Source: an uncultured Bacteroidota bacterium | Lineage (GTDB): Bacteria > Bacteroidota > Bacteroidia > Flavobacteriales > Flavobacteriaceae | Reading direction: 5' to 3' | Length of the DNA stretch: 64,000 bases | NCBI GenBank assembly: GCA_902512755.1 | Contig: CABXKB010000006.1 | Coordinates: forward strand, 1-64,000 | In this document: in pieces, positions 8,644 to 18,166 of the stretch | How positions within the stretch are numbered: position 1 is the first letter of the stretch | Layout: every line of letters begins with the position of its first letter | The notes under the pieces: model-generated | Told to the model about the DNA's origin: nothing | Databases searched by the model: none | Seen by the model: the letters and a program-made list of their open reading frames with translations, nothing else | Position numbers and translations under genes: made by a program

Positions 8644-11274
8644 ATGGAAATTCCTTCCAAATTTGATGCCAAGGGGATAGAGAGTAAATGGTACGCCTTT
8701 TGGCAGAAAAATAATTTTTTCAAATCTACTCCTGATGAGCGTGAACCATACACTATAGTAATTCCACCACCCAATGTTACTGGGATCTTGCATATGGGAC
8801 ATATGTTAAATAATTCACTTCAAGACATCATTATTCGTCGTGCTAGAATGAGAGGTTATAATGCATGTTGGGTTCCGGGAACTGATCACGCATCTATTGC
8901 AACAGAAGCAAAGGTAGTAGCTAAATTAAAGGCTGAAGGAATCGAAAAAAGTGATTTGACTCGAAAAGAATTCCTGACTCATGCATCAGATTGGACAGAA
9001 AAATATGGAGGCGTAATTTTAGAACAATTAAAAAAACTAGGATGTAGTTGCGATTGGGATCGAACCAAGTTCACTTTAGATCCCGAAATGACAGAATCGG
9101 TACTTCAGGTTTTTGAGAAGCTGCATTATGAGGGGCTAATCTACAGAGGATTCCGCATGGTAAATTGGGATCCAGAAGCCCAAACCACTCTTTCTGATGA
9201 AGAAGTGATTTATGAAGAAAAAAACGGCAATCTATATTACATCGCATATCAAGTATTGGATAGTGATGAAAAAGTAATCATTGCTACCACGCGTCCAGAA
9301 ACGCTATTGGGAGATACAGCAGTCTGTATTCATCCTGAAGATGAACGCTATTCTCACCTAAAAGGGAAGAAAGTTTGTGTTCCACTGACAGCTAGAGTTA
9401 TTCCAATAATAGAGGACGATTACGTCACTATGGATTTTGGGACAGGTTGTTTGAAAGTTACTCCTGCGCATGACCAAAATGATAAGCTCTTAGGGGAAAA
9501 ACACCAACTTGAAGTTATTGATATTTTTAATCCTGACGGAACCATAAATGAAAATGGTGGTAAATACCAAGACTTGAATCGATTTAAAGCGAGAAAGGTT
9601 ATTATTAATGATTTAGAGACTCAGGAATTATTGCTCAAAATCGAGCCACACAAACACAAGGTTGGCGTGTCTGAACGAACTAAGGCTATTATTGAACCGC
9701 GTTTATCTGATCAGTGGTTTCTTAAAATGAAAGAATTAGCCCAACCTGCAATAAATGGGGTTCTTAATTCAAATGACATTGAACTTTTACCTGAAAAATT
9801 TAAAAATACCTTTCGTCACTGGATGGAGAATATTCGAGATTGGAATATTTCAAGACAACTTTGGTGGGGCCAACGAATCCCAGTCTATTATTTTGGCAAG
9901 GGCAAGGAAGATTATGTGGTTGCATTAGATGAAGTTAAAGCACTTGAAAAAGCTAAATTAAAAAGTGGTAAAGGTAGTTTAACTATGGATGACCTTCGTC
10001 AAGACGAAGATGTTTTAGACACCTGGTTTTCTTCATGGCTATGGCCAATCTCGGTTTTTGATGGTATACTAAATCCAGAAAATAAAGAAATCAAATACTA
10101 TTATCCAACTCAAGATTTAGTAACAGGCCCCGATATTTTGTTCTTCTGGGTAGCTCGAATGATTATGTCGGGGTATGCCTTCAGAGATGAAAAACCTTTT
10201 TCTAAAATTTATCTTACAGGATTGGTGAGAGATAAAAAGGGGCGTAAAATGTCAAAACAATTAGGGAATTCTCCTGATGCACTAAAACTTATTGAGGATT
10301 ACGGTGCTGATTCAGTTCGAGTAGGACTCATGCTTAGTTCTGCTGCAGGTAATGATTTGCTTTTTGATGAGAACTTATGTAAGCAAGGAAAGAATTTTGC
10401 AAACAAAATATGGAATGCTTATCGTTTGATTGAAGGCTGGGAAATAAAAGAAGATTTACAGACACCTAAAGTTGCGAGTGAAGCTATTGAGTGGTACAAA
10501 AATCATTTTCAAAAAACATTGACTTGGGTTAATGAGAACTTTGAAAAATATAGAATCTCGGATGCGTTAATGTCTATTTACAAACTTGTATGGGAAGACT
10601 TTTGTTCTTGGTTATTAGAACTTATTAAACCAGAACACGGTCAACCAATAGATTTACAAACCTATTCAAACGTGATTATTTTATTTGAGAAAAACTTAAG
10701 AATTCTACACCCTTTTATGCCCTTTATTACTGAGGAGCTTTGGCATTTTATTAAAAATCGAAAAGAAGAGGAGGCACTAACAATTTCTGCATGGCCAACA
10801 CCCCAAGTTTTTGATGAAAAAAGAATAAGTGATTTTGAATTGGCTCAACAAATTATTGGAGGTATTCGGAATTTTAGAAAGGAAAAAAATATTGCACATA
10901 AAGAAAAAATAAGTCTTTATATCAATGCCGATAAGAGTAACTTTAGCTTTGAATCAGTTATTTTAAAATTGGGAGGAGTTTCAGAGATGCATTTTTCTAA
11001 TCCTGCTGAAGATATAGTTGGGGGTAGCTTTAGAATTAAAAACCTAGAATTTTTTATTCCAACCAATGCAGCAGAAGATCCAAAAGCTGAGAAAGAAAAA
11101 TTGATAACAGAGCTTAATTATACCAAAGGATTCTTAGCTTCAGTTGAGAAGAAACTTTCCAATGATCGCTTCGTTGCTAATGCCCCTGAAAAAGTAATTG
11201 AATTGGAGAGAAAAAAGGTTAGGGATGCAAAAGAAAAAATTTTACTTCTAGAAAAGAATTTAGAATCGATTTAA
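8644..11274 (+). CDS. valS: valyl-tRNA synthetase
   Basis: Class Ia synthetase that charges tRNA-Val. The nucleotide-binding HMGH is at residues 50-53 (PPPNVTGILHMGH) and KMSK at 535-538 (GRKMSKQLGNSPD). The CP1 editing domain shows ATTRPETLLGDTA, the WWGQRIPVYY segment is intact, and the C-terminal roughly 60 residues form the tRNA-binding coiled coil typical of ValRS. The 876-residue length is normal. The last 4 nt overlap the convergent psd gene. The window also carries a tRNA-Val(GAC) gene at 30477, though it is not linked to valS. Confidence 0.97.
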   Translation: MEIPSKFDAKGIESKWYAFWQKNNFFKSTPDEREPYTIVIPPPNVTGILHMGHMLNNSLQDIIIRRARMRGYNACWVPGTDHASIATEAKVVAKLKAEGIEKSDLTRKEFLTHASDWTEKYGGVILEQLKKLGCSCDWDRTKFTLDPEMTESVLQVFEKLHYEGLIYRGFRMVNWDPEAQTTLSDEEVIYEEKNGNLYYIAYQVLDSDEKVIIATTRPETLLGDTAVCIHPEDERYSHLKGKKVCVPLTARVIPIIEDDYVTMDFGTGCLKVTPAHDQNDKLLGEKHQLEVIDIFNPDGTINENGGKYQDLNRFKARKVIINDLETQELLLKIEPHKHKVGVSERTKAIIEPRLSDQWFLKMKELAQPAINGVLNSNDIELLPEKFKNTFRHWMENIRDWNISRQLWWGQRIPVYYFGKGKEDYVVALDEVKALEKAKLKSGKGSLTMDDLRQDEDVLDTWFSSWLWPISVFDGILNPENKEIKYYYPTQDLVTGPDILFFWVARMIMSGYAFRDEKPFSKIYLTGLVRDKKGRKMSKQLGNSPDALKLIEDYGADSVRVGLMLSSAAGNDLLFDENLCKQGKNFANKIWNAYRLIEGWEIKEDLQTPKVASEAIEWYKNHFQKTLTWVNENFEKYRISDALMSIYKLVWEDFCSWLLELIKPEHGQPIDLQTYSNVIILFEKNLRILHPFMPFITEELWHFIKNRKEEEALTISAWPTPQVFDEKRISDFELAQQIIGGIRNFRKEKNIAHKEKISLYINADKSNFSFESVILKLGGVSEMHFSNPAEDIVGGSFRIKNLEFFIPTNAAEDPKAEKEKLITELNYTKGFLASVEKKLSNDRFVANAPEKVIELERKKVRDAKEKILLLEKNLESI

Positions 11275-11924
11275 GGGACATGGGCAATCTTATGAACACC
11301 TCCTTTTACTACATCATCGACTTTTACATCGATAATGGTATTTAGTGGTAAAAAAAGGTCTACTCGAGATCCGAATTTAATGAATCCAGCATCTTCCCCC
11401 TGAATGACACGTGTTTCTTCCTCGGCATAATTTACTATTCTGCGAGCAACTGCTCCTGCAATTTGACGGTATAGTACTTCTCCAAAAGTGCTGTTTTCAA
11501 GAACAATGGTTGTTCGTTCGTTAAGTTCGGAAGACTTTGGATGCCAAGCTACCAAATATTTTCCGGGGTGGTATTGGCTGAATTTAACAATACCACTCAT
11601 TGTGTAACGAGTAACATGAACATTAAAGGGTGACATAAAGATCGATACCTGAAGGCGTTTGTCTTTAAAATATTCTTTTTCGAAAACCTCCTCTACAATC
11701 ACTACTTTTCCATCTACGGGAGCAATGAGGTGCTTCTCATCTATTGGAGTAATGCGTTTAGGATTTCTAAAAAACTGTAGCACCAAAACCAACAAAATCA
11801 AGACTGTGACTTGAACCATTATTTTTAACCATTCTAGGGATATTTTATATTCAGCCAAAATTGCAATTGCTGCAACGAGGACAAATGAGGTCATAATGAT
11901 TTGAGATCCTTCTTTATGAAACAT
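11271..11924 (-). CDS. psd: phosphatidylserine decarboxylase family protein
   Basis: Converts phosphatidylserine to phosphatidylethanolamine. The 217-residue protein is of the short type, with two N-terminal membrane segments (about residues 11-45) and the decarboxylase core: IAPVDGKVV, SIFMSPFNVHVTR, GKYLVAWHPKSSELNERT. The self-cleavage site that makes the pyruvoyl group is in FIKFGSRVD, the GS of the family LGST/FGSR motif. It overlaps the end of cdsA by 11 nt and closes the rsfS-ftsH-LUD-cdsA-psd run, placing two phospholipid steps in one unit. Confidence 0.93.
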   Translation of the reverse strand: MFHKEGSQIIMTSFVLVAAIAILAEYKISLEWLKIMVQVTVLILLVLVLQFFRNPKRITPIDEKHLIAPVDGKVVIVEEVFEKEYFKDKRLQVSIFMSPFNVHVTRYTMSGIVKFSQYHPGKYLVAWHPKSSELNERTTIVLENSTFGEVLYRQIAGAVARRIVNYAEEETRVIQGEDAGFIKFGSRVDLFLPLNTIIDVKVDDVVKGGVHKIAHVP

Positions 11925-12717
11925 AAGTGACTAGCATTAAAAATAAATAAACAAATGGAGCTGTAAATAAAACACTGTCCATACGGTCATAAAAGCCGCC
12001 ATGTCCTGGAATTAGTGAGCCACTATCTTTAACTTTTGCTTGGCGTTTGAATTTTGATTGGATAAGATCACCTATAGTTGCAGTTATTGCAATACTTAAT
12101 GCTAAAAAAGGAAAGGTCCAAGAAGGATATAATGGATGGTAGGGAATTAAAATGAAGCTAACCAAAAAACACATCAATGCCCCTCCCCAAAACCCTTCCC
12201 AAGTTTTTTTAGGTGAGATATTTGGAAATAAAAGTCTTTTCCCCCAACTTTTACCAAAAAGATATGCAAAACTATTATTGACCCATATAAGAAGATACAT
12301 ACTAATTGAAGCCCCATTTTTAAATGATGAGCCAAGAGAGGTTGTTGCAATAATCAAATATCCAGATACTACTAAATAGAAAATTGTTAATCCACTTTTC
12401 TGCAAAGGTTGAGGGTTTATTTTTTTATTAGAAAACAAGAAATAAGTTAGTAATAAATTTATTCCAATGCATAATATCATTAGGCTTAAGTGCAAATAAA
12501 GATTTAGGTTTTGACAGTAAAATTGGTATGCAATAACTCCAAATAGAATAAAGGGAACTGGGCTTCTGTATTGTATTAATTTTTGGAATTCATAAAGCGC
12601 TAGAGAAGAAAAGATGAAGATAACTACTATAAAAAAAATATCTGAAATTAAAGCTGCAGAAATGATTAGAGTAACATAGAGAAGTCCAGAGATACTCCTT
12701 ATAATCAAATCTTTCAT
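11914..12717 (-). CDS. cdsA: phosphatidate cytidylyltransferase
   Basis: Makes CDP-diacylglycerol from phosphatidic acid and CTP, the entry point to phospholipid synthesis. The 267 residues are mostly hydrophobic with about seven to eight membrane spans. The family signature is near the C-terminus: KVKDSGSLIPGHGGFYDRMDS, with the catalytic Asp pair. Upstream, GKRLLFPNISPKKTWEGFWGG is the conserved cytosolic loop. The gene is 5 nt downstream of the LUD gene and overlaps psd. Confidence 0.96.
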   Translation of the reverse strand: MKDLIIRSISGLLYVTLIISAALISDIFFIVVIFIFSSLALYEFQKLIQYRSPVPFILFGVIAYQFYCQNLNLYLHLSLMILCIGINLLLTYFLFSNKKINPQPLQKSGLTIFYLVVSGYLIIATTSLGSSFKNGASISMYLLIWVNNSFAYLFGKSWGKRLLFPNISPKKTWEGFWGGALMCFLVSFILIPYHPLYPSWTFPFLALSIAITATIGDLIQSKFKRQAKVKDSGSLIPGHGGFYDRMDSVLFTAPFVYLFLMLVTYVS

Positions 12718-12722
12718 AAGTT

Positions 12723-13316
12723 TTAAAAATCTTCTAACAACAAATATATGTTTTTTGAGCTAGTCTTCTCATTTTGATATTTTTTATCTTCAGTGTTTTC
12801 TCTTTTAATATTTAGGGTAGTTATATTAGTTGGAATGGCATCAATATATTTATTTTTTAATTTCGTCATTCCTTGACTTACGTCTCTTGTAATCTGACTT
12901 ATTTTTGCCGAAACAATTATAGTTTTAGGAAGTGCTTTTATTTTAAAGTGTTTAATTTGGTGATTGCTAAGTAATACTTTTCCAGTATTACTTAGCAAAA
13001 ATTCACATTGAATCAATATTGCTTTGAAATGATTTAATTCTCCTGATGTTTGATCAATAGAATTTGTACTAAATCTCTCTGCAAGGTTTTGGTTAAGAGA
13101 AATCACTTCACTTTGATTCCAAGTATTTTCTTGACAAATTTTCTTGAAATTTTTTAAAACAAGGTCTGATGAGTCGTTATAGAGAAAAAAGCCTCCATGG
13201 GTTGTGAATTTTTTTGCAAAAGCTAAATCTAAAGGATCTTCACGATCAGGAAAATAGGGACTTTTTTCTGGCTTTGTTGATTTTTTTTTCCCAAAAAGAT
13301 TGTTCCATAATCCCAT
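12723..13316 (-). CDS. LUD-domain (LutC/YkgG-like) protein
   Basis: A 197-residue protein with a LUD domain, the fold of the lactate-utilization protein LutC. Recognisable parts are the N-terminal basic GLWNNLFGKKKS, the FAKKFTTHGGFFLYN stretch and the C-terminal SAKISQITRDVSQGM. In Bacteroidota a LUD protein is regularly found between ftsH and cdsA, matching the order here. The link to lactate oxidation is not supported by context because no lutA or lutB is nearby, so the function is open. It starts 8 nt after the ftsH stop. Confidence 0.7.
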   Translation of the reverse strand: MGLWNNLFGKKKSTKPEKSPYFPDREDPLDLAFAKKFTTHGGFFLYNDSSDLVLKNFKKICQENTWNQSEVISLNQNLAERFSTNSIDQTSGELNHFKAILIQCEFLLSNTGKVLLSNHQIKHFKIKALPKTIIVSAKISQITRDVSQGMTKLKNKYIDAIPTNITTLNIKRENTEDKKYQNEKTSSKNIYLLLEDF

Positions 13317-13324
13317 GGCCTAGA

Positions 13325-15277
13325 TCATTTTTTATTGAGAGCTTTTGCTTCTTCTATTTTTTCGTTATTTGTTTTAAAGGGTCTTTTTCCTAAAATATTT
13401 TCTAAATCATCTTTAAAAATCACTTCTTTTTCTAATAGTCGCTCTGCAAGTTGTTTCAATTTGTTTTTTGAACCCTTAAGAAGCTCGATAGCACGAGTAT
13501 ACTGTTTTTCAATAATTTTTGAAATTTCTTTATCAATCACCTGAGCTGTTTCTTCAGAATATGGTTTTGAAAAGCTATAATCGGATTGTCCTGAAGAATC
13601 ATAATAAGTAATATTCCCTAGGGTATCATTTAATCCATATACTGATACCATTGCTTTAGCTTGACGAGTAACTTTTTCTAAATCACTAAGGGCTCCTGTA
13701 GATATTTTATTGAAAATAACCTTTTCAGCAGCACGACCACCTAAAGCAGCACACATTTCATCTAGCATCTGATCTGTTCTCACGATTTGTCGTTCTTCAG
13801 GGAGATACCAAGCCGCTCCTAAGGATTGGCCTCTTGGAACAATAGTAACTTTTACCAACGGGGCAGCATGTTCAAGCAACCAACTGATTATAGCGTGGCC
13901 AGCTTCATGGTAAGCAATAGTTTCTTTTTCCTCTGGAGTTATAATTTTATTTTTCTTTTCCAAACCACCTACAATTCTATCAACAGCATCTAGAAAATCT
14001 TGTTTTCCAACCGACTTTTTATTTTTCCGAGCTGCAATTAAAGCAGATTCATTACAAACATTAGCTATATCAGCTCCAGAAAAACCAGGCGTCTGTTTTG
14101 ATAAAAAATCAATATCTAGAGTTTTAATTGTTTTAATTGGTTTTAAGTGGACTTTAAAAATTTCTTTTCTTTCGTTTAAATCAGGAAGATCGACATAGAT
14201 TTGACGATCAAATCTTCCTGCGCGCATTAAAGCCTTATCCAAAACATCTGCTCTGTTAGTTGCTGCTATAACGATGACATTCGTGTTTGTTCCGAAACCA
14301 TCCATCTCAGTTAAAAGCTGGTTTAAGGTATTTTCACGTTCATCATTAGATCCTGTAATATTACTTTTTCCTCTAGCTCTTCCAATTGCATCGATTTCAT
14401 CTATAAAAATTATTGAAGGAGACTTGTCTTTTGCCTGTTTAAATAAGTCTCTTACTCTTGACGCTCCAACTCCTACAAACATTTCAACAAAATCTGAGCC
14501 AGAAAGTGAAAAGAATGGTACTTTAGCCTCCCCTGCTACAGCTTTAGCAAGTAATGTTTTTCCAGTTCCAGGTAAGCCGACTAGTAAAGCTCCTTTTGGT
14601 ATTTTTCCGCCAAGAATAGTATATTTTTGAGGGTTTTTAAGAAAATCTACAATTTCTTGGATTTCTTCTTTAGCTCCTTCTAAACCGGCAACATCCTTGA
14701 AAGTAACTTTGACATCTGTGTTTTTATCGAAAAGTTTTGCCTTGGATTTTCCTATACTAAAGATTTGACCACCAGGGCCACCTGCACCACCACCTGACAT
14801 TCTCCTCATTAAAAAAATCCAAACTCCAATTATAATTATTATAGGTAAAAAACCAATTATAGTATCCATCCATCGATTTTCAATTGTAATGAATTCAAGA
14901 CGGAATGGCATTCCCTTAACCCTTGCTTTTTCAAGTTTTTCTTCAAATAATTCTAAGCTTCCAACTTCAAACTGGTAATGAGGGCCTTCAATATTTTCTT
15001 GGCCTATAATATTTTTTGTAATAATCCCTTGATGATCACTTTTATTTAAAGCTTCTGGTGTAAGGGTTACTAGAACACTGCTTTTGTTACGAATAACAAC
15101 AACCTTACTTACATCTCCATTGTTTAAGAATTTTTCGAAACTTGAAATATTGGTCTTGTTCATTGTTTGCCAATCATTTCCTCCAAAAAGGCTAAGACCT
15201 AATAAGACAAATATAATTGCACCATAAATCCAATAGATATTAAATTTCTGAGGCGTTGGTTTTTTTTCTTCTTTCAT
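13325..15277 (-). CDS. ftsH: ATP-dependent zinc metalloprotease FtsH
   Basis: Membrane AAA+ protease that degrades misfolded membrane proteins and regulatory targets. Two transmembrane segments flank a periplasmic domain (about residues 15-32 and 139-157). A Gly-rich linker (SGGGAGGPGG) follows. Walker A is GLPGTGKT (234-241), Walker B FIDEID (291-296), the second region of homology ends in R355 and R358, and the zinc site is HEAGH (457-461). Length (650) is typical. It lies between rsfS and the LUD gene, with 5- and 8-nt gaps. Confidence 0.97.
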   Translation of the reverse strand: MKEEKKPTPQKFNIYWIYGAIIFVLLGLSLFGGNDWQTMNKTNISSFEKFLNNGDVSKVVVIRNKSSVLVTLTPEALNKSDHQGIITKNIIGQENIEGPHYQFEVGSLELFEEKLEKARVKGMPFRLEFITIENRWMDTIIGFLPIIIIIGVWIFLMRRMSGGGAGGPGGQIFSIGKSKAKLFDKNTDVKVTFKDVAGLEGAKEEIQEIVDFLKNPQKYTILGGKIPKGALLVGLPGTGKTLLAKAVAGEAKVPFFSLSGSDFVEMFVGVGASRVRDLFKQAKDKSPSIIFIDEIDAIGRARGKSNITGSNDERENTLNQLLTEMDGFGTNTNVIVIAATNRADVLDKALMRAGRFDRQIYVDLPDLNERKEIFKVHLKPIKTIKTLDIDFLSKQTPGFSGADIANVCNESALIAARKNKKSVGKQDFLDAVDRIVGGLEKKNKIITPEEKETIAYHEAGHAIISWLLEHAAPLVKVTIVPRGQSLGAAWYLPEERQIVRTDQMLDEMCAALGGRAAEKVIFNKISTGALSDLEKVTRQAKAMVSVYGLNDTLGNITYYDSSGQSDYSFSKPYSEETAQVIDKEISKIIEKQYTRAIELLKGSKNKLKQLAERLLEKEVIFKDDLENILGKRPFKTNNEKIEEAKALNKK

Positions 15278-15282
15278 ATTAT

Positions 15283-15654
15283 CTAATAGTTTGAGACAAT
15301 TTGGGTACTTACAGCATCACCCCAAAGTTCTTCAATGTTATAAAATTCTCGAGTTTTTCGTTGGAATACATGAACAACTATGTTGACATAATCAATTAAA
15401 ACCCATTCCGCCACTTCAAGCCCCTCAGTATGTAGAGGTTTTTCATGCAATGTTTTACTTACTTTCTTTTGTATTGAATTCACAATCGCTGATACCTGTG
15501 TGTTTGAGTTACCACTACAAATCACAAAGAACTCACATGGTGTGTTTTCAATTTCCCTGAAATCCATCTTTTGAATATTCTCACCCTTAACGTTTTCAAT
15601 CCCATTAATGATTTCATCCAAAAGGATTTTAGAATTTTCTTTTTTATTTGCCAT
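15283..15654 (-). CDS. rsfS: ribosome silencing factor RsfS (YbeB/Iojap)
   Basis: Binds ribosomal protein uL14 and blocks subunit joining when nutrients are low. The 123 residues show the RsfS core: KMDFREIENTPCEFFVICSGNSNTQVSAI, HTEGLEVAEWVLIDYVNIVVHVF and FYNIEELWGDA. It is the first gene of the ftsH-LUD-cdsA-psd run and has its own promoter candidate 20 nt upstream. The pairing of rsfS with ftsH is common in the phylum. Confidence 0.94.
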   Translation of the reverse strand: MANKKENSKILLDEIINGIENVKGENIQKMDFREIENTPCEFFVICSGNSNTQVSAIVNSIQKKVSKTLHEKPLHTEGLEVAEWVLIDYVNIVVHVFQRKTREFYNIEELWGDAVSTQIVSNY

Positions 15655-15673
15655 TAGGCACCAATATTTTCCA

Positions 15674-15681
15674 CAAATTTA
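15674..15681 (-). promoter_or_regulatory. -7 element TAAATTTG upstream of rsfS
   Basis: Read on the minus strand this is TAAATTTG, an exact match to TAnnTTTG, 19 nt before the rsfS ATG. It is the likely promoter of the rsfS-ftsH-LUD-cdsA-psd unit. No clear -33 TTTG is seen, so the call rests on one element. Confidence 0.5.
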
Positions 15682-15711
15682 TTACATTTTAAATCGCTTA
15701 CACGAACTTAT

Positions 15712-16464
15712 ATGAGCTATTTTAAAATAATCAAACTTGATGCCATCCCCTCTACTAATGATTATTTAAAAAATAAACACAAAACCCGTGATGTTTCTGA
15801 CGGAGATTTGGTTTGGGCAATAAATCAAACTTCAGGTCGAGGCCAACGTGAAAATCAATGGTTGTCAAGCTCTAGAGATAGTTTAACTTTTAGTGTTTTT
15901 AAACAATTTAAAGATATAAAAATATTGAACCCCTTTATTATAAGTATTTTAGTTTCTTTGGGAATTCATGATGCACTTAAAGGACTTCAGATATCCAACC
16001 TTAATATTAAATGGCCAAACGACATTTTGTCATGTAATAAAAAAGTTGGAGGAATTTTAATTGAAAATTTTTTTAATAAAGGAGAGTTAATTTCTTCTGT
16101 AATTGGTGTAGGATTAAATTTAAATCAGCTGTCATTCAATAATTTACCAAATGCAACTTCATTGAGATTAGTTTCAGGAAATTTTTGGCATCAAAAAGAA
16201 CTTTTAAATATTCTAACGCAACATTTATATAAATATTTGTACAAAAAAGATTTTCATGACTTAAATGGATTAATAAACCGATATAATGAGAAGCTTTGGA
16301 GAAGAAATCAAAGATCACATTTTGAATCAAAATCAAAAAATTTTGTAGCTATTCCAAAGGGTATTTCATTCCAAGGGAATTTAATTATTGAGACTGATGA
16401 AATGGGAGTAATAGAAAGAGATACTAAACAAATTCGAATGTTATATAACACTAATGGTTTTTAG
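15712..16464 (+). CDS. birA: biotin--[acetyl-CoA-carboxylase] ligase
   Basis: Attaches biotin to the biotin carboxyl carrier protein. The 250 residues contain only the catalytic and C-terminal domains: SGRGQRENQWLSS (the GRGRRG-like adenylate loop), IKWPNDIL, and KKVGGILIEN with the catalytic Lys. There is no N-terminal winged helix, so it should not act as a repressor like E. coli BirA. The gene is divergent from rsfS (57 nt) and its last 14 nt overlap the convergent pyrE gene. Confidence 0.93.
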   Translation: MSYFKIIKLDAIPSTNDYLKNKHKTRDVSDGDLVWAINQTSGRGQRENQWLSSSRDSLTFSVFKQFKDIKILNPFIISILVSLGIHDALKGLQISNLNIKWPNDILSCNKKVGGILIENFFNKGELISSVIGVGLNLNQLSFNNLPNATSLRLVSGNFWHQKELLNILTQHLYKYLYKKDFHDLNGLINRYNEKLWRRNQRSHFESKSKNFVAIPKGISFQGNLIIETDEMGVIERDTKQIRMLYNTNGF

Positions 16465-17101
16465 GACTCCAAGCAGAAGGGTTATCCCTCCATGTTTGTA
16501 AGCTTTCTAATTGCATTTCAGATATTGTTCCTATTTTGAGAGCTTCTGAAAGTAAATGTTGGTAATCACATAAAGTTTGTAATTTAATTTTAGCCTTTCT
16601 AAACTCTTCTTCAGCACTAAAAAATCCATAGGTGAATAGCCCCATCATACCCAAAATTTCAGCTCCTGAATCTTTTAAAGCATTGGCAGCATTCAAACTA
16701 CTTTTTCCTGTACTAATTAAATCTTCAATAACTACAACCCTGTCTCCACTAGTAAATTTACCCTCAATTTGATTTTGTTTACCATGTTTTTTGGGCTCTG
16801 GACGAATATAAATAAATGGTAAATTGAGTTTTTGAGCGACAAGCATACCTATACCAATAGCACCAGTAGCTACACCTGCAATTAAATGTGAACCATCAAA
16901 ATCTTCTTTTATTTTTTCTGAAAGAACGTTACTTAAAAAATCCCTCACTTTTGGATAAGAAAGAGCAATTCTATTATCACAATAAATTGGAGATTTCCAT
17001 CCACTTGCCCAAGTAAATGGATTTTCAGGATTCAATTTAATTGCATTAATTTGTAATAGATGTAATGCTGTTTGCTGAGCAATATTTTTATTGAAAATCA
17101 T
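16451..17101 (-). CDS. pyrE: orotate phosphoribosyltransferase
   Basis: Forms OMP from orotate and PRPP in pyrimidine synthesis. The PRPP-binding signature VVVIEDLISTGKS is present, with FTWASGWKSPIYCDNR at the N-terminus, IAGVATGAIGIGMLVA and YIRPEPKKHGKQNQIEG. The ATG at 17101 gives 216 residues starting MIFNKNIAQQ and is preferred to 17131, whose extra 10 residues overlap the divergent Nudix gene and are not typical. A TACATTTG element ends 3 nt before the chosen start, so the transcript may be nearly leaderless. Confidence 0.93.
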   Translation of the reverse strand: MIFNKNIAQQTALHLLQINAIKLNPENPFTWASGWKSPIYCDNRIALSYPKVRDFLSNVLSEKIKEDFDGSHLIAGVATGAIGIGMLVAQKLNLPFIYIRPEPKKHGKQNQIEGKFTSGDRVVVIEDLISTGKSSLNAANALKDSGAEILGMMGLFTYGFFSAEEEFRKAKIKLQTLCDYQHLLSEALKIGTISEMQLESLQTWRDNPSAWSPKNH

Positions 17102-17107
17102 ACACAA

Positions 17108-17704
17108 ATGTATAAAGTTTTTTACAATCAAAAGCCAATCAATTTTACAACTGTTCTAGGGGAGAACTCCAAAAAAACCCCTTTATTTTTCATTAAATAC
17201 GCTAATGCAAATTCAATAACAAAAGCACTTAAAGATAAAACTGTAACAGAAGTGTATTTGTATCATTCAAATCCTGATAAATTCGAAAAACATTTTTTCA
17301 GAACTTTCCCTTTTGTTGAAGCTTCGGGGGGGTTAGTTCAGCACCAAGATGGACGTTTTTTATTCATTTATAGAAATAACAAATGGGATCTTCCAAAAGG
17401 AAAAATAGAAAAAAACGAAACTTTAATAAATGCTGCAATAAGAGAGGTAAGTGAAGAAACTGGGGTAAGTGATTTGGTTGTAAAAAGATCTCTACCAATA
17501 ACTTATCATATCTATAATGCTAACGGAAAGTTTAAGGTTAAAAAAACTAATTGGTTTTTAATGAAGTCAAATTATACGGGGCCATTAGTTCCCCAAATCG
17601 AAGAAAATATTCAAATGGCTGTTTGGAAAAGAAATACTGAAATACCTAAGTTAATGGAAAATGCTTATGAAAACATCAAGATCATTTTAAAAGCCATCGA
17701 TTAA
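17108..17704 (+). CDS. Nudix hydrolase
   Basis: A 198-residue protein with a complete Nudix box (GKIEKNETLINAAIREVSEE followed by TG), matching GX5EX7REUXEEXGU. A roughly 85-residue N-terminal extension precedes the Nudix domain, and the C-terminal half keeps the TNWFLMK strand. The substrate, some nucleoside diphosphate linked to X, cannot be deduced. The ATG at 17108 is chosen over 17072 because it leaves only 6 nt between the pyrE and Nudix start codons without overlap. The gene ends 1 nt before convergent coaD. Confidence 0.87.
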   Translation: MYKVFYNQKPINFTTVLGENSKKTPLFFIKYANANSITKALKDKTVTEVYLYHSNPDKFEKHFFRTFPFVEASGGLVQHQDGRFLFIYRNNKWDLPKGKIEKNETLINAAIREVSEETGVSDLVVKRSLPITYHIYNANGKFKVKKTNWFLMKSNYTGPLVPQIEENIQMAVWKRNTEIPKLMENAYENIKIILKAID

Positions 17705-17705
17705 C

Positions 17706-18164
17706 TTATTTGCTGTTTTTAACAGCATCTGGTACTAGAGAAGAATAATCACCATTGTTATTGATAATTTCTCTTACAATACTGCTACTGATATATGAAT
17801 AATCTGCTTCTGTAAGTAAAAAGAGTGTTTCAATACCTGATAATCTTCGATTAATTTGAGCTATGCTTTTTTCAAATTCAAAGTCTGCTGGGTTTCTAAG
17901 TCCTCTTATAATGGCTGAAGCTTTTACTGACATACAAAAATCAATAGTTAAGCCTTTAAATGATTCAACTTTAATTTTAGCTTGATGACCATGGGTTTTA
18001 TTAATAAAGGCTAATCTTTCTTTTAAGGGATACATATATTTTTTATTTAAATTTTCTCCGACAGCAATTATTAATTCGTCACACATAGGTAAAGCCCTAA
18101 GAATAATATCTTGATGCCCTAAGGTGATTGGATCGAAAGAACCCGGAAATACATATCGTTTCAT
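17706..18164 (-). CDS. coaD: phosphopantetheine adenylyltransferase
   Basis: Fourth step of coenzyme A synthesis, joining phosphopantetheine to ATP. The 152 residues carry the nucleotidyltransferase motif FPGSFDPITLGHQDII, the IRGLRNPADFEFE loop, and the second ATP motif YSYISSSIVREI. Length is typical. It lies 2 nt downstream of ddl and is probably co-transcribed with it. Confidence 0.96.
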   Translation of the reverse strand: MKRYVFPGSFDPITLGHQDIILRALPMCDELIIAVGENLNKKYMYPLKERLAFINKTHGHQAKIKVESFKGLTIDFCMSVKASAIIRGLRNPADFEFEKSIAQINRRLSGIETLFLLTEADYSYISSSIVREIINNNGDYSSLVPDAVKNSK

Positions 18165-18166
18165 AT

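Noticed and set aside
14274-14630. 118-codon plus-strand ORF
   Set aside because: Antisense shadow of the FtsH AAA domain; its length reflects the codon bias of ftsH.
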